Source: Cytospora piceicola
Lineage: Eukaryota > Ascomycota > Sordariomycetes > Diaporthales > Cytosporaceae
Direction of reading: 5' to 3'
NCBI GenBank assembly: GCA_023375675.1
Contig: JALQBC010000002.1
Location: 682,001-746,000, forward strand
DNA length: 64,000 nt
Shown: positions 24,233-33,930 of the stretch, one piece after another
Layout: every line of letters starts with the position of its first letter
How positions within the stretch are numbered: position 1 is the first letter of the stretch
Position numbers and translations under genes: made by a program
Notes under the pieces: model-generated
What the model was told of the DNA's origin: nothing
Seen by the model: only the letters and a program-made list of their open reading frames with translations
Databases searched by the model: none

Positions 24233-27200
24233 ATGGATTTCCTACCAGCAAGCCATCGAAGGAGTCTGAAAGACAACCGTCGAATGAGAGATTTCTCCGA
24301 CCTCAGATTCCAGGTCAACAACTTCTTCGAGTACGTTCGGAGGGGTATTCATTGGACCTATACATTGAAAGGTCAGGAGCCTTGGAATGACCTCCACAAC
24401 CCGAAATACGCCTTAGTTAGTCGAGCCAATCGACGCCTCGTTGGCAGCTGGAACAGAATCTACGGCGACGGCACTGTTCAAGACCTCTTGAACGCTCAAA
24501 GACCCTTCATTTCCAGATTCGGAAGCGCAAGACCAAGCAGTGGAAATAGCCAAAGGAACAACCTGGCAGCAAGTAGGCATTTATGATTAGAGCACACCTC
24601 AACAGTCTCCTCCTTCACTTGGTAGTTTCGAGGGCTGCTAACATCCGCTCCTTGATAGATAGGGATATTCAAGACTTCGTTCGTCTTCTTCGAAGTGAAG
24701 GGATCGACCTAAGGATTGTGCGTAATCTTGGAGCCGGCGGAAACGGCCTTGTGACACTTCTTGAGTTACAACATGGGGCGACAGCACCGTCAAAAAAATT
24801 CGTGATGAAAACATCTTTGAACTCCAGTTATGGCATGAGACTTGAGAAGTACTATATGCTGGTACGTACTAATTTCCAGGACCAGTAACTCTCAAAAATA
24901 TCCAGTACGTTGACTATTCCGGGTTTCTCCCCGGATTTCAGCGCCTCAAGCGGGCGAAGCATATCGTACAGATACTCAAGTGGGGTGAAGACATAATGGC
25001 CGGCTCAAGTCAGAGGACCCCTCAGGATTTGGCCAATTGGCATTTACTCGACGATGATCCAAGTGTTCTACCCCTGGAGTATATGAAGTATGGTGATCTT
25101 CACGGGATGATCGCCAAAACTGCGACTGCTGGGGTGGTGGTTCCTGAGCTGATTGCATGGAGAATCTTCTTTTGCCGTAAGTTCAACTTGTATAACCTTG
25201 AAATTTAACAAAACTTCAAGACGGTCAAGGCGTAACTAACAAGCTCTTATTTGAATGTCTAGTGGTAAGGGCTTGTATTGCCATGCAATATCCGCCTAGG
25301 CGGCAGGTAGACTCTAATGGAGGCGAAGCCTGGCTGGATGCGGTCGGCCAGGATTTGAACGAGCAACTACCCAATGCAGACAGGCATATTGGGTACGACA
25401 TGGTTCATTTTGATTTAGATGTCCAGAATAGTAAGTCATAATACTCGCATAAAGTCCATTGAGATAGAAAAACTGATGGACTTGGCACCAATTTTCAGTC
25501 TTGATTGGCGACTACGACAATTTAGAGCATCAAACAGTCCCTGTCTTCAAAGTAATACTTCCCTACCCTAGGTTACCAACCCTTTTAATATCGGCTGGAT
25601 CATTGCTCACGACACTTAGGTCTCTGACTTTGGGGTTGCCCAACGAACGACAAGTTTCGAATTCACCGATATGTACGTATCACACACCTCAGCCTCAGAA
25701 CTGTAGTCGCCCCCCTCCCCCCGAGAAGCATAGTTAGCTAACCTGAGTGCCATGAATTGAAAAGAATGTCAGCATATAACAGAAGAAAGTACGGCAAGAC
25801 TTTCTATGCTCTACCCGTGCGTATTTGATTTCCCGAGAGAGAGAGAGAGAGCATCCGCTGGGCGCGGTTTATGCCGGCCGGTTCCAGGATCAAATCAAGT
25901 AACACATCCATGGATTGGCTTCAGGGCTAATCATCTCCAAAACATCTAGGAGCAGCAACACAAGGAATGGGAATTCGTTGACATCCTACCTCAAAACCAA
26001 AATCCCAGGCCAAGGGTTGCGGGCAATTACGGACCTGCCAGCAATATTTACTCCATCGGTCTCGTGAGTTTAACCTACAAGACGGAACACGACCAGAGGA
26101 GAAAGCCAGACATACGATTCCTGGGTGAGACTAACTAGTGCAATAGTGTATGCAAGTCATGCTTAGCAGTTGTACGCCGCCATACCCTCCAGGCGCTATT
26201 GGGCCTATGAATGATCCAAATCACCCCCTAGGGCCGATGATCACCAATTTTTGGGGTGTTGAAGTCGAGCCGTTCTACACCCATGGCACTCATGCCTTTA
26301 TGATGGAAATTGACGATGATATCAAGGGGCTCATCTTGCGGTGCTTGGCAGATCAGCCCGCTCACAGGCCTACTCTAGAGGAGCTCAAGGAGTATATGGA
26401 TGCATTCGAGAACCACCCAGTATGGCAAGATGACGCATACCGCGAATGGTTCCGTAGGGTCTATCACGAGCCACCGGCTGTATGTAACTGTATTCTTGAC
26501 ACACTTGCAATATGTGGATGTTGAGACCACTGACTTGATACCAACCCTTGAATAGCCGCCATCAAATGCTAACGGCTCCAACGCCGCATCGGCCTCAGCC
26601 ACACGAAACCCAGGAGCTGGCCCTGCACCAAACAGCGGTGGCGGAGGAAACGCAGCTGGAGGAGCAGCCAATCAGAATCCAGCAGCTGCGCCAGCACCGA
26701 ACCCTGCTAGCAATGGAGGAGCGGCGGGAGGCAACGTGGGAGGCAACGCGGGAGGACGAGCCGCGGGTGTTGCGTCTGGGCAAGCCTCATCCGTGGGAGG
26801 ACGAGCCACGGGTGTTGCAACTGGGCCAGCCTCATCCGTAGGAGGGCAACCCCCCCTAGACGCGGGAGCTGTGTCTAACCAAGCCTCCTCCGTGGGAGGA
26901 CAATCCGCGGGTCTTGCATCTGGGCCAGCCTTATCCGTGGGAGGACAAGCCCCCGTATATGCGGGATCTGTGTCTAACCAAGCCTCATCCGTGGGTGGAG
27001 GAGCCCCCCTATACGAGGGGGCTGCGCCGGCTGCGAACCCACGCGTTGCCTTGAGACTCGGTTCTGGTTTGACGAACATCATGGGAAGATTGAGGGCAAA
27101 CTTACCAGCTGTTGGTGGAGATGCTGGTGGTTCTGCCTCTGCGGGTATAGCAGGAGGGAGTGTGGCCGGGGGCGGTCAAGGGGCCCCGGTATCGACGGGG

Positions 27201-27737
27201 TCCTTCTCGAGCTTGGCAACCAGCGTTGCTTCAATGGTGGGAGGGCTGGCATTGGGAGGAAGCCAGGCGTCTGGCACCGGCATGGCAGTCAACCAGCCAG
27301 CAGTAAGCCAAGCAAACGGCCCCGTCGTGGCACCACATCAAGCAGCTGCACACCAACCACCAGCGACCCAAGCAGCAGTGACACATCCTGAGTTCCCCGA
27401 TATTGTACCTGGTACGGGGCAAGTCGCCGTTCAGATGGTGCGGGTTCTCCCATATGGAGCCATGGACAACCCCCCTCCTCCGCCAGCCGGTTACCACTAC
27501 GGCAGACTCTTCTCTCTTCCTCGAGGATCTCCTTCCTCAATGGCTGTGGTACCAGGATTCAGACTTGTGCAACTGGTTCATATCGACCCGGTGCAGGACT
27601 GGCAAAGGCCACATATTTTCTACCGATTGACCCCCCAGCGTCAAGCACCGCTGATGGCGGATGCCAGACTAGGCCGGCAGAACCTTACGATTGCAATTCC
27701 GGATTCGTGGCCTATCATGACCGCTGTCCTGAATTGA
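24233..27737 (+). CDS. divergent fungal protein kinase with Gly/Ala/Ser-rich repeat tail
   Basis: Ten exons: 24233-24572, 24659-24861, 24942-25176, 25263-25430, 25499-25551, 25620-25672, 25765-25816, 25950-26063, 26147-26479 and 26556-27737. They sum to 2733 nt, 910 residues. All introns are GT-AG, several with CTAAC-like branch sites. Kinase features in order: glycine loop LGAGGNGLV (about 137-145), VMK lysine (K164), HIVQ, hinge PLEYMKYGDLHG, catalytic loop HFDLDVQN (D310, N315), VSDFG (D336), GNYGPASNIYSIG and RPTLEEL. The HRD arginine is Phe, so it is a non-RD kinase, but Lys, both Asp and Asn are kept. After about residue 520 a low-complexity tail carries imperfect repeats with SSVGG, followed by a folded-looking end of about 110 residues. 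The start could instead be a little upstream. The third exon's acceptor has an in-frame alternative at 24906 (12 extra codons). The substrate is unknown. Confidence 0.75.
25838..25851 (+). repeat. GA dinucleotide run in a kinase intron
   Basis: Seven GA units lie within intron 25817-25949, the longest intron of the kinase gene (133 nt). They have no effect on the coding frame. Confidence 0.8.
26730..27025 (+). repeat. tandem repeats in the kinase tail
   Basis: Within the last kinase exon, imperfect repeats encode a block of the form SSVGG-x-A-x-G-x-A-S-G, with GCCTCATCCGTGGGAGGA-like DNA recurring about six times. Two longer units (26843-26920 and 26941-27020) both encode AG(A/S)VSNQASSVGG. 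All changes between units keep the reading frame, which suggests the tail is translated. Confidence 0.75.
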
Positions 27738-29162
27738 GCGGTGGACTCGTCGAGTTTTATATGCCGTCGACGAGGATGCTTTGGACTGGACCTCAGGAAT
27801 ACTTCCACGAGAAGTTGAGTTGCCCCAGGATGCTGAACAATGCCAACTTCGGATGCAATAGGTTTTCCACCATTGTTGCTTGCGATACTTAGGACGTCAC
27901 AATTTTATTTTCGGGGCTTCCCTTCCGTTATGTTCTTTGTGTATCTCATCACGGCCGATCGAGAACAAAGAGAAGTTGACCACTCAGAGCACAATAGGAA
28001 GCCGAGCGGGGGGGGGGGGTTGATTCCATATGTGTCTTGAATCTTCATATTTGTTTAAAAAAAACGCCATATGCTGTTTTGCCAGTACTGTTTTTTAATC
28101 TATATGAATATACTCTTGTCCGGCGAATGTTCTCACTTCTCACTTCTTGGTTCTGTCGGTGTCTTCATTTTAGGGTGACATCATCTGACAGGCCGCATAA
28201 AATCCCCATCTGCAATAAGGATGGCGTAATTTGGGATCCTACCGCGCATCTGACGTGTGGGTGTATCGGGAGCGAGACCCTGGTTTTACGTAGCATATTG
28301 ATGATCCCCGGCCTAGGTGGACTCCATACTTGCCGTGTTAGACACTCGCTCTGGGATACATCCCTGAACAGTGACCGAAAGTATCGAGTCGGTATAAAAG
28401 GAATGCCGGATAAGTGAGAGAATCTGGGGGTAATAGAAAAACTGGCTTCAAAAATAGAATACTGTGGGCAATTTCGTGGCTCAAAGCCTGATCTGCAGTA
28501 AACCGTCTTATCACCTTGCTGCCAACGGAGGATTGAAAGATAAATTCACCATTATGCCAAGGCTGTCTCAAAGCATTGATGCTGACAGTGCCCTTCCAAA
28601 GACGGGTTTCGGCACGACTGTCCCCATGTATTGACCCTACTCATTTCCCCCGGGGCCATTACTACCTTGAGCAAAATCCATGATGGCTTCCTGCCACAGC
28701 CTGCCAGACTTGGTGACATTGACCGACCAGGAAGTGCATTACCCAGTTCTGAAACTCCTCTACGACGCTACCGGTCCACATCTTCATCAGATTTGTATGG
28801 CTTATGGTATTCAAATCAACCCGTCAGTAGACCGGTCTGGTCCGTGCAAGGGACTAGAATTTTATAGCCGTTTTTGTAATATGTCTCACGACAACGTCAG
28901 ATCTCAGCAAGATGCATCCAGGGCGGTTATTTTGGGTGTAGGGTGGGGGTCCAGGTGGTGAGACTGTGTAGTGCTTACCAAGTGTTTCGTATTCTGCATG
29001 TAGCCAGTCTCTCCGGAGTCTGATATTCAGGAACGCTCGAAGGAATGGGCTCATGTTCCTTGCAGGTTGAGCGTAATAAAGTGCAGTCATGGAGGATTAT
29101 TGACTTGTGCCGGGGTCATGTTGCTTCATCGATCCGTCGTCGGAAAAGAGGCATTATCAGGG
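27738..29162. other. intergenic, no gene seen
   Basis: About 1.4 kb downstream of the kinase gene. The frames at 28631-28961 and 28854-29090 overlap on opposite strands and match nothing I know. A G run at about 28009-28018 is present. Confidence 0.45.
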
Positions 29163-29804
29163 CTTCAAGTAGTTATATTGTGTGGATTGATTTATTTAGT
29201 AGTTAGGTATAACGGTGACTTTAAATGCCCCATACCCTGGCCTGCCAGGTTCTTCCCAACAATCTCCTGCTCCCAGAAAAAGGTCTGCGCCCTCGTAGAC
29301 GATGCCGTTGGGAAGAATAGTAATGATCCTCCTCGGGGTATGATATCTCCTTGCTTTTCCTTTTCTCCAATAAGTCGCAAGTTTCAGTCGAGGCAGAGGT
29401 CAAGGTCGACGTAGAGGAAATGCTTCAGCTCTTGTTCTCATAAAGACTGAGCGGTCGAGGTCGAGGTCGAGGTCGAGGTTGAGGTCGAGGTCGAGGTAGA
29501 TGTGATAATTTAGCTCTAATTCTGATCAAGACTGAGCCGTCGACAGCAACGATAGAACCGGTCGAGCATCGGCGTTAGCGCGACCATTACTGGTGTAATA
29601 GCTCCCATTTCCGATAGAGTCTGTACTGGTGCAATAGCTCCCATTTGCAATAGACTCTATACTAGTTGCTGGAGTTCGAGTCACGAGTATCCGAGCCAAA
29701 TCGTAAGGACTTCAGGTGGTTGAATTGTGTGGGTTGATTTATTAATTAGTTAGGTACAACAGTGACGTTGAATGGGCCTGAACTCCGGCCTGCCAGGTTC
29801 TTCC
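29163..29804. repeat. nested duplicated satellite region
   Basis: Four repeat layers are visible. A direct repeat of about 94 nt, roughly 80 percent identical, lies at 29163-29256 and 29710-29804; both copies end in GGCCTGCCAGGTTCTTCC. A second pair of about 55 nt is at about 29403-29460 and 29489-29545, sharing AGACTGAGC-GTCGA. A GGTCGA hexamer array occupies 29453-29497. A 36-nt tandem duplication is at 29589-29624 and 29625-29660 (AATAGCTCCCATTT). The block has no coding potential. It could be a decayed transposon with terminal direct repeats or a locally amplified satellite. Confidence 0.75.
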
Positions 29805-29977
29805 TCACAGGCATAAGCTACATCCGAGTTAGTGCCATGTTTCTGAGCGATGCTTGAGGGAACTGTCAGTGCTAACTTACCTCGAGCTCGGAGACATGGC
29901 GCAATATCAAGTGGTGACGGGTGAAATCGTCCCCTGGTTTTGTTGAGATAATTATCGTGGTAGATAATTCCCAGCCC

Positions 29978-30520
29978 TCACATCGCCAATCTCGCCCACA
30001 TATCCTCGTCATCCTCAGCCGTTTCCTGCTGGCGACCATAGGCGGCTCCATTGGGAAGTCCTTGGGACTTGCTCTTATCCCCAATGCCTGGTGCCTGAGG
30101 GTCGTGGCCACTAGGACCGTGCGATGGATTCGTAGTCTGATCGGTCGTATTCTTCCACGTCCCAGATGGTGGCCCCGTAGGTTGTGTAGGCGCGTAGGAA
30201 GCCGTGAATGATGATGCTCCTCCTGCACCAACCGTCCGTCTCATGCCACCGACCTGGATTTTGGCGATCTCTCTGGCATTTTCTTGGAATGTTTTGGGCG
30301 GTGAATCCGAAGGCCTGCTTGCACGAGCTTCCGGCTGGGAAGACAAGGCTTGGTAGGCTGGTGGTTGCGCCGCTGCAGCATGGTGGTATGATGGTGCTTC
30401 GGCCTCGGAAAGGCGGGAGGTTGAGGAGGAAGTATCGGAGCTGGGGCCTTGCTCTTCGTTCTCTGCGTTCTTGGAACGACGCGAGAAGACGCCTTTCACC
30501 TTGACGAAGAGCTTGGCCAT
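29978..30520 (-). CDS. small low-complexity hypothetical protein
   Basis: A single exon of 180 residues from the ATG at 30520; the frame is open further upstream without support. It begins MAKLFVKVKGVFSRRSK, basic and possibly amphipathic. A Ser/Ala/Pro-rich disordered middle (HHAAAAQPPAYQ, then PPSGTW) follows, and the end is acidic (EDDEDMWARLAM). No domain is recognised. The clear start, consistent composition and defined acidic C-terminus make it more credible than neighbouring frames, but function is unknown and expression is unproven. Confidence 0.55.
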   Translation of the reverse strand: MAKLFVKVKGVFSRRSKNAENEEQGPSSDTSSSTSRLSEAEAPSYHHAAAAQPPAYQALSSQPEARASRPSDSPPKTFQENAREIAKIQVGGMRRTVGAGGASSFTASYAPTQPTGPPSGTWKNTTDQTTNPSHGPSGHDPQAPGIGDKSKSQGLPNGAAYGRQQETAEDDEDMWARLAM

Positions 30521-31799
30521 TTTTGCTTTGATAGCCAGGGTGAATGTGGAGGAGTGCCTCTTGATGTCCTGTAGTATAGTGATGTTGCTTGTGCGGAGAG
30601 ATAGTAACACTCGGCAGTGAATCGTGTACCGGGAGGATGGATTCGGGTGCCACAATGCTGGAGAAACAGTACGCTTGACGTCCAGTCAAATATGACGACG
30701 AGTCTAGTTTGAAGTAGGTAAAGATTGAAGGGAAAACCGTGAGGCTAAAAGGCCGCTTGTTGGTCTTTGGTCTTGGGTCCTGTAGCTGTCGATGTACACA
30801 CGATGGCGAAGAAGCAGAATCAAGTGTCACAAATCGGTGGCTTGGGATGTCACTTGGGAAAAGCAAGGAGAACAAAGGCCGGTATATGACTGCGAAGAGA
30901 CAGGTGAGACATTCGATGTCATCTAGATGGAACTAAATATTACTATAGTACCATGACTGGCATTCACGGCCAGGACGGCTGGACGGCTGAGTATCAGTGG
31001 GGTACGTACTTTCGGTACAACATTAATGTAGGGTCACATCGAGTTTCCCTGTCAGATGCTCAGCCATCCGAGAAACGGGAAGGAGTCTGGGGTTCCAATA
31101 TAGGCTGTCTCGCCAAAAATAATTGCGTCTAATGCAGCTGCCTACTTGTGTGCATCGACGGATTGCCTTTTCCGGGCACATCTTCTGTCTGTGTTTGGGG
31201 GCTTGTGACTTCCTGACGGACGGGATGCCACCGAGCAAAAGCCTTGTTTTACACCAGATGACGGCTCTGAGTGCACGTATTCCCCTTTTTTTTCTTCCAA
31301 TAAAGTGGCAGACGGGACGACAGGACGCGTACATCGTGAGCCGCTCTTTCTTTACAGCCAAGTTTGTTGATCCCGCCAACAAGAACGAGCACGACGAGTG
31401 ATCCCAATTCGCCGGGTATTGCTTGCATACGTACCCGGGCAGTTCAGGTAGTACCTAAGTGGACCACTAACTTCCAGCCCTATTATGTATTACCCGCTCT
31501 TCCGAAGCTCGAGCCAGGACCCCTAGTTCCTATACCCTCGAAATATACCCACAATGATGTAGCTGGAACCACATGTCGTGCTCTTGTTCGGTCGACGGGG
31601 GTTTTTTGGACCAGTGGATGCGATGCGGCACAGCCGATGTGGAACGCTAGATCCCAACGGCTTACCGATCCTACCCACGATCCTCATGCAGTCGCATCAG
31701 GCATGATGTTCGTTGATTGGCAGCACTTGAGCACTTGGGTTGTTTGGAGGCATCAAAACTCATGATCACTTACCACAAACTGCACCATGACGCGAAATT

Positions 31800-32441
31800 T
31801 CAGGAGATAATCCAACTTCCCTCCCAAAGAATGCAATTGGTACCCTCATCTTGAATCGAATATCCCGAAATCAGCCTATGCATCCTCTGGGCATTGTTGT
31901 GGAGGTGTGGACCTGAACTCATGAAAACCACACCTCCTCTTCGTCCATCATCAGTCAACATCATATGGGCCTGCTGCGCTGTACAACACTCAGGGTCTAG
32001 CTTTTCCAGTATGTTCCACTCGTGGAGTATCCGATGTCGACGATGCCAGCTGGATGGTGCGAACGTGCTGGCAATCCTAGATCTTGTCAATTCGTGGACC
32101 CAGTTCTTATGGTGTTGATCTACCTCGAGCAGACCGCATCTTTGTTGATACCTGGATACCGCAGTTTCCACGGTGTCGGAACGGACCCTCTCTGTGTGGA
32201 CATGAAGTCGGAACAGACCCTCTCTGTGTGGATCTGCGGATATAATATCGAAACTGATATCCTCTGTGGGGACATGGTCAATCCCTGGGGACCGGCGCCG
32301 ACAAACTGTAAATGACCACCCCTTCCAAAGGCTCTCCGACGATGTCCCGACGAAAATTAGCTTCTCCGGAGATATATCCAACGTCAGGGATTCTTCTGCC
32401 CGTAGATGCGACACGGCATCTGATACTTGAGAGGAGACCAT
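31800..32441 (-). CDS. uncertain hypothetical protein
   Basis: An open frame of up to 213 codons with mixed composition (many His, Arg, Ser) and no recognised domain. The segment coded by 32175-32238 is a 32-nt tandem duplication (GGAAC-GACCCTCTCTGTGTGGA twice). Its period is not a multiple of three, so the two copies are read in different frames, which argues against long-standing coding constraint. It may be a relic or a chance frame. Confidence 0.2.
   Translation of the reverse strand: MVSSQVSDAVSHLRAEESLTLDISPEKLIFVGTSSESLWKGWSFTVCRRRSPGIDHVPTEDISFDIISADPHREGLFRLHVHTERVRSDTVETAVSRYQQRCGLLEVDQHHKNWVHELTRSRIASTFAPSSWHRRHRILHEWNILEKLDPECCTAQQAHMMLTDDGRRGGVVFMSSGPHLHNNAQRMHRLISGYSIQDEGTNCILWEGSWIIS
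32175..32238. repeat. 32-nt tandem duplication
   Basis: Two adjacent copies of GTCGGAAC(G/A)GACCCTCTC followed by TGTGTGGA start at 32175 and 32207. They differ at one base in the first 24 nt and then diverge. Confidence 0.85.
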
Positions 32442-32826
32442 GTCCTAGTCATTAAGAAGGCTAGCTCGGGATTAAACTCCGAACACTGAGAGCCTGATCT
32501 AGACCGAAAATGGATATTGATGGGTGGGAATGACCTGACGTGTATGTACTTATACCAACAGTACAATCGACGGGCCCTGGCTCCACACATGCCACATGTT
32601 CGCGCACAGATACAGCTGAAAAGATCAGCCGCAAAAGGAGCCTCATTATTTTCACTTATAGCCTGCGAAAAGTAAATATGAGATGGATATCTGACTTCAG
32701 CCTTCCTCTGTGCCACGCGACGCTATTAGATAGACCAGAGCACTGGTGACATATGTGTTCCGAAATTCCCACCATTATGCAACTGGAGGATCGTCCTTCA
32801 AATATTCCCCCTTTCTCGTCACCATC

Positions 32827-33930
32827 CTACATGGCGATCAGACCCCGCTTCGTCAGCTGTCTCACCAGATCGTAACCCAGGTCCATCCCCCGGATAACGC
32901 TTTCCATACCATCCTTGTCAATCAGCTCACGGTGCTCACAGAGAACATCCAGAACGACACCCCTGAATTTGCCCTCCTCAATCTCACTTTCGGCGATAAG
33001 CAAGGACATCTCGCTGGCGGCCTTGACGAAGCCCTCCGAATCCCACTGCTCCTTGGTCTCACTCTCCAGCTTCTGCAGGGCAAGTGCTGACAACGAGTCG
33101 ATGCCAAATTTCTTGGAAAGATTATACACCTTAGCGTGAAGCAAAAGCCCACCTCCAATCCTCTCTGTCGAATACTCGACTGGCGATTGGTTAATATCCG
33201 AGCCGTCGAGCGCTGCCGGTCGCTGAACGAGTGATGCGCCCTCTTCCCGATTCTCGGGGACATCATTGTCCGGAAGGGGGATTACCTCCGTGACTGTTCC
33301 CGGCGGATCCAGAGGGCCCTTGGACAGGGACTTTCTGCGAGCTCGCTTCTTGCGGTTTTTCATTGCGTTTTTGGACAAGCTGATCGGGAGGAAGTCATCG
33401 AGTGACGAGCTTGGCTCCTCGGTCTTCACGGAAGCCTGGCTATCATCGTGGTTTCGGTCACCGTTGACACCGTGAACACCATTTTCGCCATTCGTCTCGG
33501 TTCCGTCTGGGTGCATGGTGAGAGACGAATCTGAGGGGTAGTCCAGATTGTAGAAGAAGTGAATGACTGCATCCAAAGCTTTGGGGTCGTCCTCAAAGAG
33601 GTTGATCATAACACTATTCGCGTCCTGAAAAAAAAAAAAAAAAAGAACGTGCTTGTGAGCTTCTCGTACGACAGTACGGAGACCCTGAGTACTTACATTC
33701 GAAGCAGCATTTCGGCATGCGTTCGCTAGGTATCTGGACCGAGGGCATACGATTGCTCTGTGGACATGATGGGTTCTCTCGCACGTCACGATCTGTAGGT
33801 CGGAGAATTCTCGATTAGAATACAACCTATTAAACAATTAGAACTCGGTATCCAGGATTGAATGCCATTGAGCTATATTAATTCACCACTCGAGAGAGCC
33901 CTTGAGCTCTTCCAGGGCTTGAGTCGCCAT
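32827..33930 (-). CDS. BTB/POZ domain protein
   Basis: Exons 33930-33887, 33835-33697 and 33624-32827 give 326 residues. The first exon adds MATQALEELKGSLEW and joins through intron 33836-33886 (GTGAAT...AATAG) to YSNREFSDLQIVT, the start of the BTB fold. HVHRAIVCPRSRYLANAC is the core BTB helix. A second intron, 33625-33696 (GTAAGT, 17-T tract, CAG), leads to ALDAVIHFFYNLDYP. A charged insert with KNRKKRARRKS (possible nuclear signal) and a C-terminal helical region with AKVYNLSKKFGIDSLSALA follow, as in fungal BTB proteins. BTB domains dimerise or bind Cul3, but the partner is unknown. Intron 2 is 72 nt without in-frame stops, so retention would add 24 residues. Confidence 0.88.

Larger units (their letters stand above)
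30521..32826. other. accessory gap with one doubtful ORF
   Basis: About 2.3 kb. The longest frame is 31800-32441 on the minus strand (213 codons), listed separately with low confidence. Nothing else looks like a gene. The first few hundred bases are probably the promoter of the hypothetical gene starting at 30520. Confidence 0.4.

Noticed and set aside
26672..27082. 136-codon minus-strand ORF
   Set aside because: Antisense of the kinase repeat tail. Its Pro/Ala repeats simply mirror the Gly/Ala/Ser repeats.
29453..29497. GGTCGA array as a CRISPR-like or telomeric repeat
   Set aside because: The units are contiguous hexamers without spacers, and the fungal telomere repeat is TTAGGG.
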